From Rhodothermaceae bacterium (GTDB lineage: Bacteria; Bacteroidota; Rhodothermia; Rhodothermales; Bin80): a stretch of DNA of 64,000 nt. The DNA is taken from positions 26,883 to 90,882 of the forward strand of contig VXLY01000112.1 in NCBI GenBank assembly GCA_009841335.1. The letters are read 5' to 3'. Positions 1 through 8,618 of this stretch are shown here, piece by piece. The notes beneath the pieces are model-generated. The model was not told where the DNA came from. It saw only the letters and a program-made list of their open reading frames with translations, and searched no databases. The first letter of the stretch is position 1, and each line of letters begins with the position of its first letter. The translations under genes and the position numbers were made by a program.

Positions 1-1260
1 ACACGGCAGACAATAACGTCTGTTCTGGATCCTTCTGCACCCGGCAAGATCACAAAGGTGCTCTTTGATCGCTCGACTGAGGATCGGTACGGTGATCCTG
101 GCTCCTTTTACATGACGCGTACTCCACAGGGCACATCCGTGCTGCGCATGCAGAATGGTCAATTGCTGCTCTCGGGAGCAGGAGCGTCAGAGGAAGGCGA
201 TCGCCCTTTCCTTCGAACGATGGATCTGGAGACCGGGGAGATGGTGACACTTTTTCAAAGCGAAGCACCGCACTACGAACGTCCGGTAGCTGTGATCGAC
301 GAATCGCACATTTTGACGATACGGGAATCTGTTGATATACCGGCGAACTATTATGTGCGCAACCTGGAAGATGGATCCCTTACGGCAGTGACTGATTTCC
401 AACATCCGTACCCGGAGTTGGCCGCTGTTGCAAAGGAAGAATTGACGTACACGCGGGCCGATGGTATCCCCCTGAAGGCGACGCTTTATCTTCCACCCGG
501 ATATGATGCTGAACGTGACGGTCCACTGCCAACACTCATCTGGGCATATCCGCGCGAATTCAAGAGTGCAGCGCTTGCTGGTCAACGCAGCGGTAGTCCT
601 TTTCGGTTCAAGTACATAAGCTACTCTGGAGCAATTCCCTATGTAACGCAGGGATACGCAGTACTGGATGGTGCATCAATGCCAGTGGTTGGGGAAGGTG
701 ATCAAGAGCCGAATGATACTTTCCGGGAGCAATTGGTAGCCAATGCTCAGGCCGCGATTGATGCGGGAGTTGCTAGAGGAGTTGTAGATCCCGATCGGGT
801 CGCAATAGCGGGTCATTCCTATGGCGCTTTTATGACTGCAAACCTATTGGCACATTCGGACCTATTCCGGGCCGGTATAGCCAGGAGCGGGGCATACAAC
901 CGTACACTGACACCCTTCGGGTTTCAGAGGGAGGAACGCCTGTTCTGGGAGTCCCCGGAAACATACTATACAATGTCGCCCTTTATGCATGTGGATAAGG
1001 TGAACGAGCCGATACTGCTCATACACGGCGAGGCAGACAATAATTCTGGAACGTTCCCGCTGCAGAGTCGACGCTTCTATGGTGCATTGAAGGGGCTAGG
1101 TAAGACGGCGCGTCTGGTAATGCTTCCCCATGAAAGCCATGGGTATCGTGCACGGGAATCCGTGGGACATGTTCTCTGGGAAACTACCCGCTGGTTGGAT
1201 ACCTATGTTAAAAGCCCTGGAACATCGGTTGAAGTAGCCGAGCCCAGTGGACTGGATTAA
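1..1260 (+). CDS. S9 family serine peptidase, C-terminal part (5' end outside window)
   Basis: The reading frame is open from base 1, so the N-terminal propeller part lies upstream of the window. The visible 419 residues hold the end of the beta-propeller and the alpha/beta-hydrolase domain. The nucleophile Ser is in GHSYGAF (codon at 817), the acid is Asp in HGEADNN (codon at 1036) and the catalytic His is in PHESHGY (codon at 1138). The acid and His motifs resemble the glutamyl-endopeptidase-like (CGEP) branch of prolyl oligopeptidases more than dipeptidyl peptidase IV; that subgroup call is from memory. Such enzymes cleave peptides, often in the periplasm; the signal peptide cannot be checked here. 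The next gene is convergent, 219 bases away. Family call is firm, substrate unknown. Confidence 0.93.
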   Translation, partial: TRQTITSVLDPSAPGKITKVLFDRSTEDRYGDPGSFYMTRTPQGTSVLRMQNGQLLLSGAGASEEGDRPFLRTMDLETGEMVTLFQSEAPHYERPVAVIDESHILTIRESVDIPANYYVRNLEDGSLTAVTDFQHPYPELAAVAKEELTYTRADGIPLKATLYLPPGYDAERDGPLPTLIWAYPREFKSAALAGQRSGSPFRFKYISYSGAIPYVTQGYAVLDGASMPVVGEGDQEPNDTFREQLVANAQAAIDAGVARGVVDPDRVAIAGHSYGAFMTANLLAHSDLFRAGIARSGAYNRTLTPFGFQREERLFWESPETYYTMSPFMHVDKVNEPILLIHGEADNNSGTFPLQSRRFYGALKGLGKTARLVMLPHESHGYRARESVGHVLWETTRWLDTYVKSPGTSVEVAEPSGLD

Positions 1261-1479
1261 TAGGTCAAACGGCCGTATTGGTCTGACGACCTGAGTATAG
1301 GCGGTCGGTCCGGTGGTGGACGCATCTCGAAAGATGTGTTCCCTGTCGGAGAGGACCCAGAAACTCAGACTCGAGGCTTAAACCGCTGTTGTTCAATTCG
1401 GGTATTGAATCAAGTACACGGGATTTTCCCTACTGTACGGCGCGCCTTTGCTCTACCGTGCAATGTTCGAGCCTGCTGA

Positions 1480-4400
1480 CTATTCATCGAGTCTTGGTGC
1501 CACTTCAAACAACATTGGCGCATCGTTCGAGCGGGCTACGATAATTCTGAGGGGGTTGCCTCGGATTAAACGAATACCGCGTGCATCGCCTGGAACACGA
1601 AATCCCGTGCCTGAAATAGCTGCCATCTCTCGTTCTTCTGTAAAATAAACGACCGAACCCCATCCTGCATTCAGTGCCCCCAGGGCATCACCGGCTCCAG
1701 ACAGGTTGCCTGCAAAAAACCAGACGTCGATTCCCTGCTTGTCCAGCGGGACCGATGTTGAAGCCAGTACTGGTGCCCATTGGAGTTCATCAGGAAGTAT
1801 TCGCGCACTGAAGCTTGTATCTGCCATGTTCCAGTACACCGTAGATGCTAAGGTTTGGATCACATAGTCCGGTTCAATACTGTTCCCAAACAGATCCGCC
1901 ATAGAAAGACTTGAATAGGCGTTATATGTTGGAATTATTGGAGCGAGTCCGGGCATTTGACCGAGAAGAGCGTCCCGTGGGGGCCATGCATACCACTGTT
2001 GCTCCTGCCATTGTGCCACAATAGGATCTGTGCGCCCGTCCCGATCAAAATCATCAACAAACAATGCCAAGGGTAAACTCAGTACGGTGTTCAGACCGAG
2101 GTTGCCCGCCACTAGATCTTTGAAGCCATCTCCATCCACATCTCGGACAGCGATGCTTTGCCAGAGTCCGACAGTTTCCGAAAGCTCAAGATCGTCCGTT
2201 CGGTTGACCAGGGCGGTTCCGAGATTCTCGTAGACCGTGATTGGCATCCACTCCCCCGCTAAAACCAGATCAGGCAGCGGAGACCCTAGGAGGTCTGTCC
2301 AGACTGCACTTGTTACATGTCCCGCATGTTGCAGAGCCGGGCTCCATTGTGCGGTGACATCAGTAAAATGTCCGGTGCCATCATTTTGTAGCAGGCTGCT
2401 GCGTCCGGGCTCCCCGTATGTTTCAGAACCAGTATCTGATCCAACAAAAAGATCTATATTTCCGTCGCCATCAAAATCTGCTGCAGCCACGGTGGACCCA
2501 TTCGAATTCATGACAGGCAATCGGCTGGAATCCGCGCGAAAGCCTGCATCTCCCATGTTCATGTATAGTCGATCCTGATGCAGCGCGTCGGGTCCGATCC
2601 ATCCCCCACTTGCCACGTACAGGTCCTGGTCACCATCGCCGTCAGCATCCAGGAATATCGCATAGGTATCTTCGTGGGTTTCATGTGAGTCCGGAAAAGG
2701 CACCTGTCGGAAGCGACCTTCCTGTGACTGTAGATACAGCGCGCCAGGCTGGCCGCGCGCACCTCCCAGGTAGACATCTTCAAGGTTGTCGCCGTTTACA
2801 TCAGCTACCGCAAGCGCGGGACCGCGCGCACTTCGCCAGTATGGCAGGAGTGGAAGGACTTCAAAATCCCGTGTTTCATCTTCCTGATGCACAAATGAGA
2901 TGCCGTGATCGTCCACCGGTTTCACACCTATGTCAGGGTCGGATTTCGTTTCAATGTTGGTTGCTGTGCCTCCTGCTTCATTCAGGATCAGGCGGGTGCC
3001 AGCTGCCACAGGCCCTACGACTGACCGAAGCCCTGAAGGCCAGATCACGACTACAGAATCAGCAGCCGGTATGTCACCTATCCCAAAACTCAGTACATGG
3101 TCGACCGAAGATTGGAACCCGCGAGACGGGAATTGCTCTTGCACACTGTATAGGTCAGATGCCCAAACGCTGACCCTGGCGCCAAATGCGGACGTGGTTT
3201 TTACTGCGCCGCGCAACTGAACAGAAATGTAGCCACTCGTGGATTCGTTGCGATAAATCCGCACGTCAGTATTCAGTGCATTCACGACCAGGTCGAGGTC
3301 GCCATCCAGGTCCAGATCACCGTATGCTGCTCCATTACCGATCACACGCTCAGCAAGTCCCCAGTCAGACCCAACATTCTCAAATTGCAAGGTACTGTCC
3401 CCTCTGAATGCATAGTTAGGTACAACAGCAGACGGCATCCGTTGTGCTACTTCCGCTTCCTGTTCCGGTGTGCCTGCGTTGAGTATACGTTGCACATCAG
3501 GCGCGGAGACGTACTCGATATAATCCAGATCATTCGGGCGCCCAGGGATACCATTCGTGACATACAGGTCCTTCCAGCCGTCACCATCAAAATCAGCCAG
3601 TAATGGAGACCAGGACCAGTCGGTGGCCTCAATGCCGGCAAAGGGGGCGATCTCGCTGAAGAACGGGCGTCCATCAGGAGTTACTCCCCGATGCAATTGC
3701 AGCGTATTGCGTGGAGTCTGGGGGCCATAACCAAGGTCTGCTTTGATCCAGGCAATCATGTCGGCGTCGGCGCCGCCGGATGTTCGTTGCGTAGCCAGAT
3801 CCGGAGGTAGCATATCCAGCGCAACAATGTCTGGTAAGCCATCATTGTTCAGGTCGGCCACATCCACTCCCATTGTTGAGCGACTAGTTTGACCGGTTGT
3901 CTCCCAAAGAGACTCAACAAACGTGCCGCGCCCGCTATTGAGGTACAAGTAGTCGTCCTCATGGAAATCATTGCCGACATACAGGTCGGGCCAGCCGTCC
4001 ATGTTCAGATCACTAGCTGCGATACCCAGGCCGTAGCCCAGCGCGCTACTGTAGATTCCCGCTTCGGCCGCAATGCTTACGAAATAACCATCGTCCTGGC
4101 GGTAAAACTTGTCCCCGACCCGGGGAACATCAATAATTCTTCGCCATGAGGGCACATGGGATTCTCGCGAGTGGATCGCATGATTGAGCAGGTACAGGTC
4201 CAGATCTCCGTCACGATCATAATCCAACCAAGCCGAATGGGTGGAGAGACCTTCAAAGTCGAGCCCATAGCGGCGGCTCTCCTCCTGGAAAGTGCCATCC
4301 TGCTGGTTTATGTAAAGCAGATTGTGACCGGTTTTTCCGAGGTGGTTCACCCGGCAGACATAAATATCAAGCCATCCATCACCGTTCACGTCTGCCATAC

Positions 4401-4767
4401 TAACTCCGGTTGACCAGGTGTTTTCTCCAGTGCCAACTCCGGCTGATGCGGTAATGTCCTCGAACTGGAAGTCTCCGCGGTTCAGGTAGAGCCGGTCAGA
4501 CACCTGATTGCCCGTGAGGAATATGTCAGGCAGACGGTCATTGTTGATGTCGCCAATAGCAACGCCTCCGCCGTCGTAAAAATACAGATAGTCAATGATG
4601 TTGAAATCGTCTTCCGGTACGAGCGTGTTGTTGAAATAAACCCCAGTCCGGTCTCCGTCCAATAGCTTGAACAGCGTATTATCCGGGCCGGCTCTGGAAC
4701 AACCTATCAGGATCGCCAGAAGCAGAACATAGCTATTGCGCATGCGCAAAGACGCGAAGCCGATCAT
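1480..4767 (-). CDS. FG-GAP/VCBS repeat lipoprotein with ASPIC/UnbV domain (long form)
   Basis: A 1095-residue predicted lipoprotein; the lipobox ends at Cys in LLAILIGC. Repeated calcium-loop motifs of the form DxNxDGxxDxYV (for example DVNGDGWLDIYV, DFDGDGWKDLYV, DLDLDGDLDLVV) mark an integrin-like beta-propeller in the first ~500 residues. An ASPIC/UnbV segment follows (GARVSVW ... FQSSVD ... VVVIWPSG, about 520-600), then a second set of propeller repeats. An internal ATG at 4743 gives a shorter signal peptide and cuts the overlap with the upstream gene from 35 to 11 bases, so it is a credible start. It is the last gene of a four-gene overlapping minus-strand set downstream of susCD. Proteins of this type are cell-surface and probably bind glycans or proteins; exact role unknown. 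Confidence 0.9.
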   Translation of the reverse strand: MIGFASLRMRNSYVLLLAILIGCSRAGPDNTLFKLLDGDRTGVYFNNTLVPEDDFNIIDYLYFYDGGGVAIGDINNDRLPDIFLTGNQVSDRLYLNRGDFQFEDITASAGVGTGENTWSTGVSMADVNGDGWLDIYVCRVNHLGKTGHNLLYINQQDGTFQEESRRYGLDFEGLSTHSAWLDYDRDGDLDLYLLNHAIHSRESHVPSWRRIIDVPRVGDKFYRQDDGYFVSIAAEAGIYSSALGYGLGIAASDLNMDGWPDLYVGNDFHEDDYLYLNSGRGTFVESLWETTGQTSRSTMGVDVADLNNDGLPDIVALDMLPPDLATQRTSGGADADMIAWIKADLGYGPQTPRNTLQLHRGVTPDGRPFFSEIAPFAGIEATDWSWSPLLADFDGDGWKDLYVTNGIPGRPNDLDYIEYVSAPDVQRILNAGTPEQEAEVAQRMPSAVVPNYAFRGDSTLQFENVGSDWGLAERVIGNGAAYGDLDLDGDLDLVVNALNTDVRIYRNESTSGYISVQLRGAVKTTSAFGARVSVWASDLYSVQEQFPSRGFQSSVDHVLSFGIGDIPAADSVVVIWPSGLRSVVGPVAAGTRLILNEAGGTATNIETKSDPDIGVKPVDDHGISFVHQEDETRDFEVLPLLPYWRSARGPALAVADVNGDNLEDVYLGGARGQPGALYLQSQEGRFRQVPFPDSHETHEDTYAIFLDADGDGDQDLYVASGGWIGPDALHQDRLYMNMGDAGFRADSSRLPVMNSNGSTVAAADFDGDGNIDLFVGSDTGSETYGEPGRSSLLQNDGTGHFTDVTAQWSPALQHAGHVTSAVWTDLLGSPLPDLVLAGEWMPITVYENLGTALVNRTDDLELSETVGLWQSIAVRDVDGDGFKDLVAGNLGLNTVLSLPLALFVDDFDRDGRTDPIVAQWQEQQWYAWPPRDALLGQMPGLAPIIPTYNAYSSLSMADLFGNSIEPDYVIQTLASTVYWNMADTSFSARILPDELQWAPVLASTSVPLDKQGIDVWFFAGNLSGAGDALGALNAGWGSVVYFTEEREMAAISGTGFRVPGDARGIRLIRGNPLRIIVARSNDAPMLFEVAPRLDE

Positions 4768-7700
4768 TATTGCGGGCTACGATCACCAGTATGCGGTCAT
4801 TGGCTTCGAGGGTCAGAATCTGTCGTACCTGTCCCTCGACAAAGAAGCCGGACTCGTGCCAGTTTAGAGATTCCATAGAGGGACTTCTGAGCGCGGTACC
4901 GTAGCTCGCATCATACCTTCCCGCTTCCGGCTTTACTTCGTGCAGGTTACCTCCTGCCAGTATGAAATGTCCCTGAGCAGTGTGCAGGTCAGCAAGGCCG
5001 TAAACGGGGGATAATTGCAACTCTTCTGGTCCGGGAATGAGCGTGAAGCTCCCTGTGCCGTCGTTAATACCGATCATACTCCTGAGTTCTGTAGCCTGCA
5101 GGTAAACGGCCCGGTTCAGTTCCTCGTCTGAAAAAATGTCCTGTATGGTCGCATCCGCATAAGATGCGTATGTTGGGAATGTGCGCACGAGGTGGGGCAG
5201 TTGCTCAACCAGATCATGACGCAGATGCCAGGGAAACTGGCCACCGTCTATTGTTCGCGCGAAGATTTGCTCGACTCTTCCATTTCGATCAAAATCACTG
5301 ATCCATACCTCAACAGGTGGCTTGAAGCGTGAGTTCAGTCCATGATTTCCCGCCACAAAGTCCAAGTCACCGTCTCCGTCAAGATCGGCTGCCAGAACGG
5401 ATTGCCACCATCCTGAAGTATTTTGCAGCTCAGCGTTCACAGGGGCAAGCAAACCGCGGTCGTTTTTCAACAAAGTGAGCTGCATCCATTCGCCGCTGAT
5501 GAGAATATCCGGTTCAGCATCCCCGTCAAAATCCGCGCAAGCCGCATCCGTCACGAGACCAATGGACTCCAGATCTGGGGCAAGGCGTGCAGTTGCATCG
5601 GTGAATTTTCCGCTTCCATCGTTGAGGAGCAGACGGCTAGTAGCTGGAAGGCCATATGCAAATGGCTGCAGGCGGGTACCTTGAAAGAGATCCAAATCAC
5701 CATCTCCGTCAAAATCAGCAGAACAGACAACCGAGGTCGGATCAAACCCGCGTGCAGCCAGGTGCATGAACGACTCGCCTCTCTCGAGATTAGTCGTGCC
5801 GTTGTTGATATATAACCGGTCCACCAACGCAGAACTGCTCCCTGGTAATTCACTGCTGCCACTCGCTACGTAGAGATCCTGATCTCCATCTGCATCGACA
5901 TCCAGCCACTCGCAGTCTACATCTTCCGAAGGCGCGTCCTCCACAAGGACAGTCTGTGTAATTCGTTCAAACGATCCTTGGTCAGTCTGGACAAAGATCG
6001 CTCCGGGTTGTCCCCTCGCTCCGCCGAGGTACAGATCCTCTCTTCCGTCTCCATCCAAATCTCCCTTACACATGGCCGGACCCTCTGTGGAGCGCATATG
6101 AAAAAGCATAGGCTGCTGGTCAAAGTCACTAAACACATTCTCTGTGTGCTGCCAGTCAAGCCCGATCGCATTTTCATCAAGTGGGATCAGAAGTGGTGTA
6201 GGTAACACCTGAATACCGTCGTTGGTGGGTGGGCTCGCGGGAGGTTCCTGGAGTTGCAGGCGCTGGTTTGTGGTCACGGTTTCATACAGTGTTGTTGCAC
6301 CGTTCGGCCAGCGGACCACCAGAGAGTCCAATGTTTCGATTTGGTCCCCAAGGCCCAGATGTAATACGGGATCTACACTGCTCTGAAAGCCTCGCACAGG
6401 TTGTTGTTCGATATACCAGAGCCTAGCGTCATGCCAGGCGCTGATCTGGGCCCCCACCGCCTGTGTATTCGGAGGGATTCCTGCAAGTTCAATCTGCAGT
6501 GAATTGCGGTCACGGAAGTAGTCGGTCGCGCGGTTACGAAAAATCATGGGGGGACCGCCAAGATTGTTGATAACCAGGTCCAGGTCGCCATCTAGATCCA
6601 GATCCCCATATGCACTTCCGTTTGAAAAACCTGGTGCCTCGAGGCCCCATGCCTGAGTGACATCCGAAAAGGGTTGCTCTTCAAGGCGGGCAAACATGTG
6701 ATTCGGGATTGCCTGAACAGGAATCATTTCAATCAATGTTTTCCAATCCACATAATTCTCACTGGTCAGGAGGTCCCGGGTATTTTCGTCACGAATAGCT
6801 GTCAGATAGTCTGCATTGGTGAGATCACGGTAGATGCCGTTGGCTACAAAGATGTCTCGTTTTCCATTGTGATCGAAGTCAGCTATGAGTGCTCCCCAGC
6901 TCCAATCACTTGCGTCAACGCTGAGCAGACGACCGGCTTCCGTAAAGCGAATCTCGGAAGGAGTATCAGGGGCGGGTCCCCGATTTATCTGCAGTGTATT
7001 CCGCGTAAATTGGTGATAGTAGTCATCGCGTACATAGGCTTGATAGCGCTGCCAGCTATCGAACGAGGAAACAGTCTTGAGGCGATCATTCGCTGCCGGC
7101 AGCATGTCGGTAACGAAAATGTCCAGAAAACCATCGCCGTTAAGATCGGCCATATCGGCCCCCATCGCTGCTGCACTGACACTCTTCATGCTCTTGCGAA
7201 GCTCCTCCGAGAAAGTCCCGTCCTGGTTATTTATGTAGAGGTAATCATGTTCAAAGAAATCATTGGAGATATAGAGATCGGGCCATCCGTCACGGTTCAC
7301 ATCTCCCACGGAAGCACCAAGACCAAAGCCAATTTCACTGTTATAGATCCCGGACGATGCGGTTACATCAGTAAAGCGTGCATCTGGGGCCTCATTACGG
7401 AATAACCGGTCTCCGCCGGCCATATGCGGTATATGGCGCGTATTGACTTCGAGATTAAAATCCAGGATACTGCGAAACGAGTTGTTGACCAGAAACATGT
7501 CTATGTCGCCGTCGAGGTCGTAGTCCAGGAAGGTTGCGTGTGTTGAAAGTCCGGCATCATCAAGTCCATAGGAGCGTGCCGTTTCCAGGAAGGTCCCATC
7601 GCCCTGATTGATGTACAGTTCGTTTCGACGGTCATCTCCGGGTGCAATCCCCGAGTTACAGACATAGATATCCAGGTGTCCGTCTCCATTGATATCTGCC

Positions 7701-8041
7701 ATACTGACGCCGGTACTCCAGGCATGTGTGCCCATGATACCTGCTACTTCGGATATATCCTCAAACAGAAAATCGCCCCGGTTCAGATAAAGGCGGTTGG
7801 GCACCTGGTTGCCAGTCAGGAACACATCAGGGAGTTCATCATCGTTAACATCCCCGATTGCGACGCCTCCTCCGTTATAGAAGTTACGGTAGCGATAAAC
7901 ATTGAAGTCGTCTTCATACCGCAGCGTATTTTCAAAGTCGATCCCCGCCTCTATGGCGGAAATCTGTTCAAAGAGCGGTCCCTGTTCTGCGGTGCACGCA
8001 CACAGAAAGATTGCCAGCAGCACGGACGCCAATTTATTCAT
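4733..8041 (-). CDS. FG-GAP/VCBS repeat lipoprotein with ASPIC/UnbV domain (long form, paralogue)
   Basis: A 1102-residue paralogue of the gene that follows it. The signal peptide ends in the lipobox LCAC. It has the same order: propeller repeats with calcium loops (DVNDDELPDVFL, DLDLDGDLDLVI), an ASPIC/UnbV block (VGAQISAW ... VRGFQSSVDPVLHLG ... VVRWPNG), then a second propeller (DLDGDGREDLYL, DFDGDGDLDLFQ, DLDGDGDLDFVA). Its start overlaps the stop of the 194-residue lipoprotein gene by 8 bases and its end overlaps the next gene, so translation is probably coupled along the set. It is likely surface-exposed and works with the SusC/SusD importer, by position only. Long antisense reading frames within it come from the repetitive Asp/Gly codons. 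Confidence 0.91.
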   Translation of the reverse strand: MNKLASVLLAIFLCACTAEQGPLFEQISAIEAGIDFENTLRYEDDFNVYRYRNFYNGGGVAIGDVNDDELPDVFLTGNQVPNRLYLNRGDFLFEDISEVAGIMGTHAWSTGVSMADINGDGHLDIYVCNSGIAPGDDRRNELYINQGDGTFLETARSYGLDDAGLSTHATFLDYDLDGDIDMFLVNNSFRSILDFNLEVNTRHIPHMAGGDRLFRNEAPDARFTDVTASSGIYNSEIGFGLGASVGDVNRDGWPDLYISNDFFEHDYLYINNQDGTFSEELRKSMKSVSAAAMGADMADLNGDGFLDIFVTDMLPAANDRLKTVSSFDSWQRYQAYVRDDYYHQFTRNTLQINRGPAPDTPSEIRFTEAGRLLSVDASDWSWGALIADFDHNGKRDIFVANGIYRDLTNADYLTAIRDENTRDLLTSENYVDWKTLIEMIPVQAIPNHMFARLEEQPFSDVTQAWGLEAPGFSNGSAYGDLDLDGDLDLVINNLGGPPMIFRNRATDYFRDRNSLQIELAGIPPNTQAVGAQISAWHDARLWYIEQQPVRGFQSSVDPVLHLGLGDQIETLDSLVVRWPNGATTLYETVTTNQRLQLQEPPASPPTNDGIQVLPTPLLIPLDENAIGLDWQHTENVFSDFDQQPMLFHMRSTEGPAMCKGDLDGDGREDLYLGGARGQPGAIFVQTDQGSFERITQTVLVEDAPSEDVDCEWLDVDADGDQDLYVASGSSELPGSSSALVDRLYINNGTTNLERGESFMHLAARGFDPTSVVCSADFDGDGDLDLFQGTRLQPFAYGLPATSRLLLNDGSGKFTDATARLAPDLESIGLVTDAACADFDGDAEPDILISGEWMQLTLLKNDRGLLAPVNAELQNTSGWWQSVLAADLDGDGDLDFVAGNHGLNSRFKPPVEVWISDFDRNGRVEQIFARTIDGGQFPWHLRHDLVEQLPHLVRTFPTYASYADATIQDIFSDEELNRAVYLQATELRSMIGINDGTGSFTLIPGPEELQLSPVYGLADLHTAQGHFILAGGNLHEVKPEAGRYDASYGTALRSPSMESLNWHESGFFVEGQVRQILTLEANDRILVIVARNNDRLRVFAHAQ

Positions 8042-8618
8042 TGCCCTCGGGTAAAGCGGCTCGTAGATCCGTGATCAACACCAACACTTCACTGTCTGTA
8101 TCGCGACGGATGGTTATCTGGCGGTTTGCGTCATTCTTCACAAACTCACGCGTGAGACCATGTAACGGTACCGGTATCTCCCGGGTAATGAATCCTTCGC
8201 CATACCAGGTTTCCATTAATTGCCGAACATCCAGAAGTAGGCTGTCAGACCAAAGGCGCCGATTCCAGGGGGCCCACGCATCGTACTGGAAGCGGGTGCG
8301 CATCTGGACTACGCGGTCATCCTTGAAGTCGGGGTAGTAGAGCATGGTCGCCTTATAGGGAAGAGCATCCGGGATCTCGTAAAGTACGTTCTGATTTTGC
8401 GGTCCCTGCCTGACTAGGCCGCGCCGATTCAACGCCCAACTTGAATCATAGAATGCCTGGCGTAACATCCCCAATTCGTAGTTAAGGAATATCTCACTGA
8501 TTGTGTCAGGCCGGGCCAACTCACGGGCTACTATAGCCTCGTGCGACGGAGTTCTTTCACAGGCCACTAGCAAAAGAAGCCCTAAAAAGCAGAACATCGA
8601 AAAGCCGGGTTGGCTCAT
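8034..8618 (-). CDS. Small hypothetical lipoprotein in the FG-GAP operon
   Basis: A 194-residue protein with a lipoprotein signal (lipobox LLVAC). The mature part has no domain I recognise. It is rich in aromatic and charged residues and shows no repeats, membrane segments or obvious catalytic motif. Its ATG overlaps the stop of the upstream FG-GAP gene by 4 bases (ATGA type), and its stop overlaps the start of the downstream FG-GAP gene by 8 bases. Real coding is supported by this tight packing and the signal peptide. It may be a partner subunit of the propeller lipoproteins; that is inference from position. Confidence 0.82.
   Translation of the reverse strand: MSQPGFSMFCFLGLLLLVACERTPSHEAIVARELARPDTISEIFLNYELGMLRQAFYDSSWALNRRGLVRQGPQNQNVLYEIPDALPYKATMLYYPDFKDDRVVQMRTRFQYDAWAPWNRRLWSDSLLLDVRQLMETWYGEGFITREIPVPLHGLTREFVKNDANRQITIRRDTDSEVLVLITDLRAALPEGNE

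Noticed and set aside
2610..3173. 187-codon plus-strand frame inside the first FG-GAP gene
   Set aside because: Shadow of the real minus-strand gene; composition (His, Pro, Arg rich) is unlike a real protein here.
6674..7405. 243-codon plus-strand frame inside the second FG-GAP gene
   Set aside because: It is the antisense of repeated Asp/Gly-rich calcium-loop codons, which rarely give stops on the other strand. No signal, domain or ribosome binding site.
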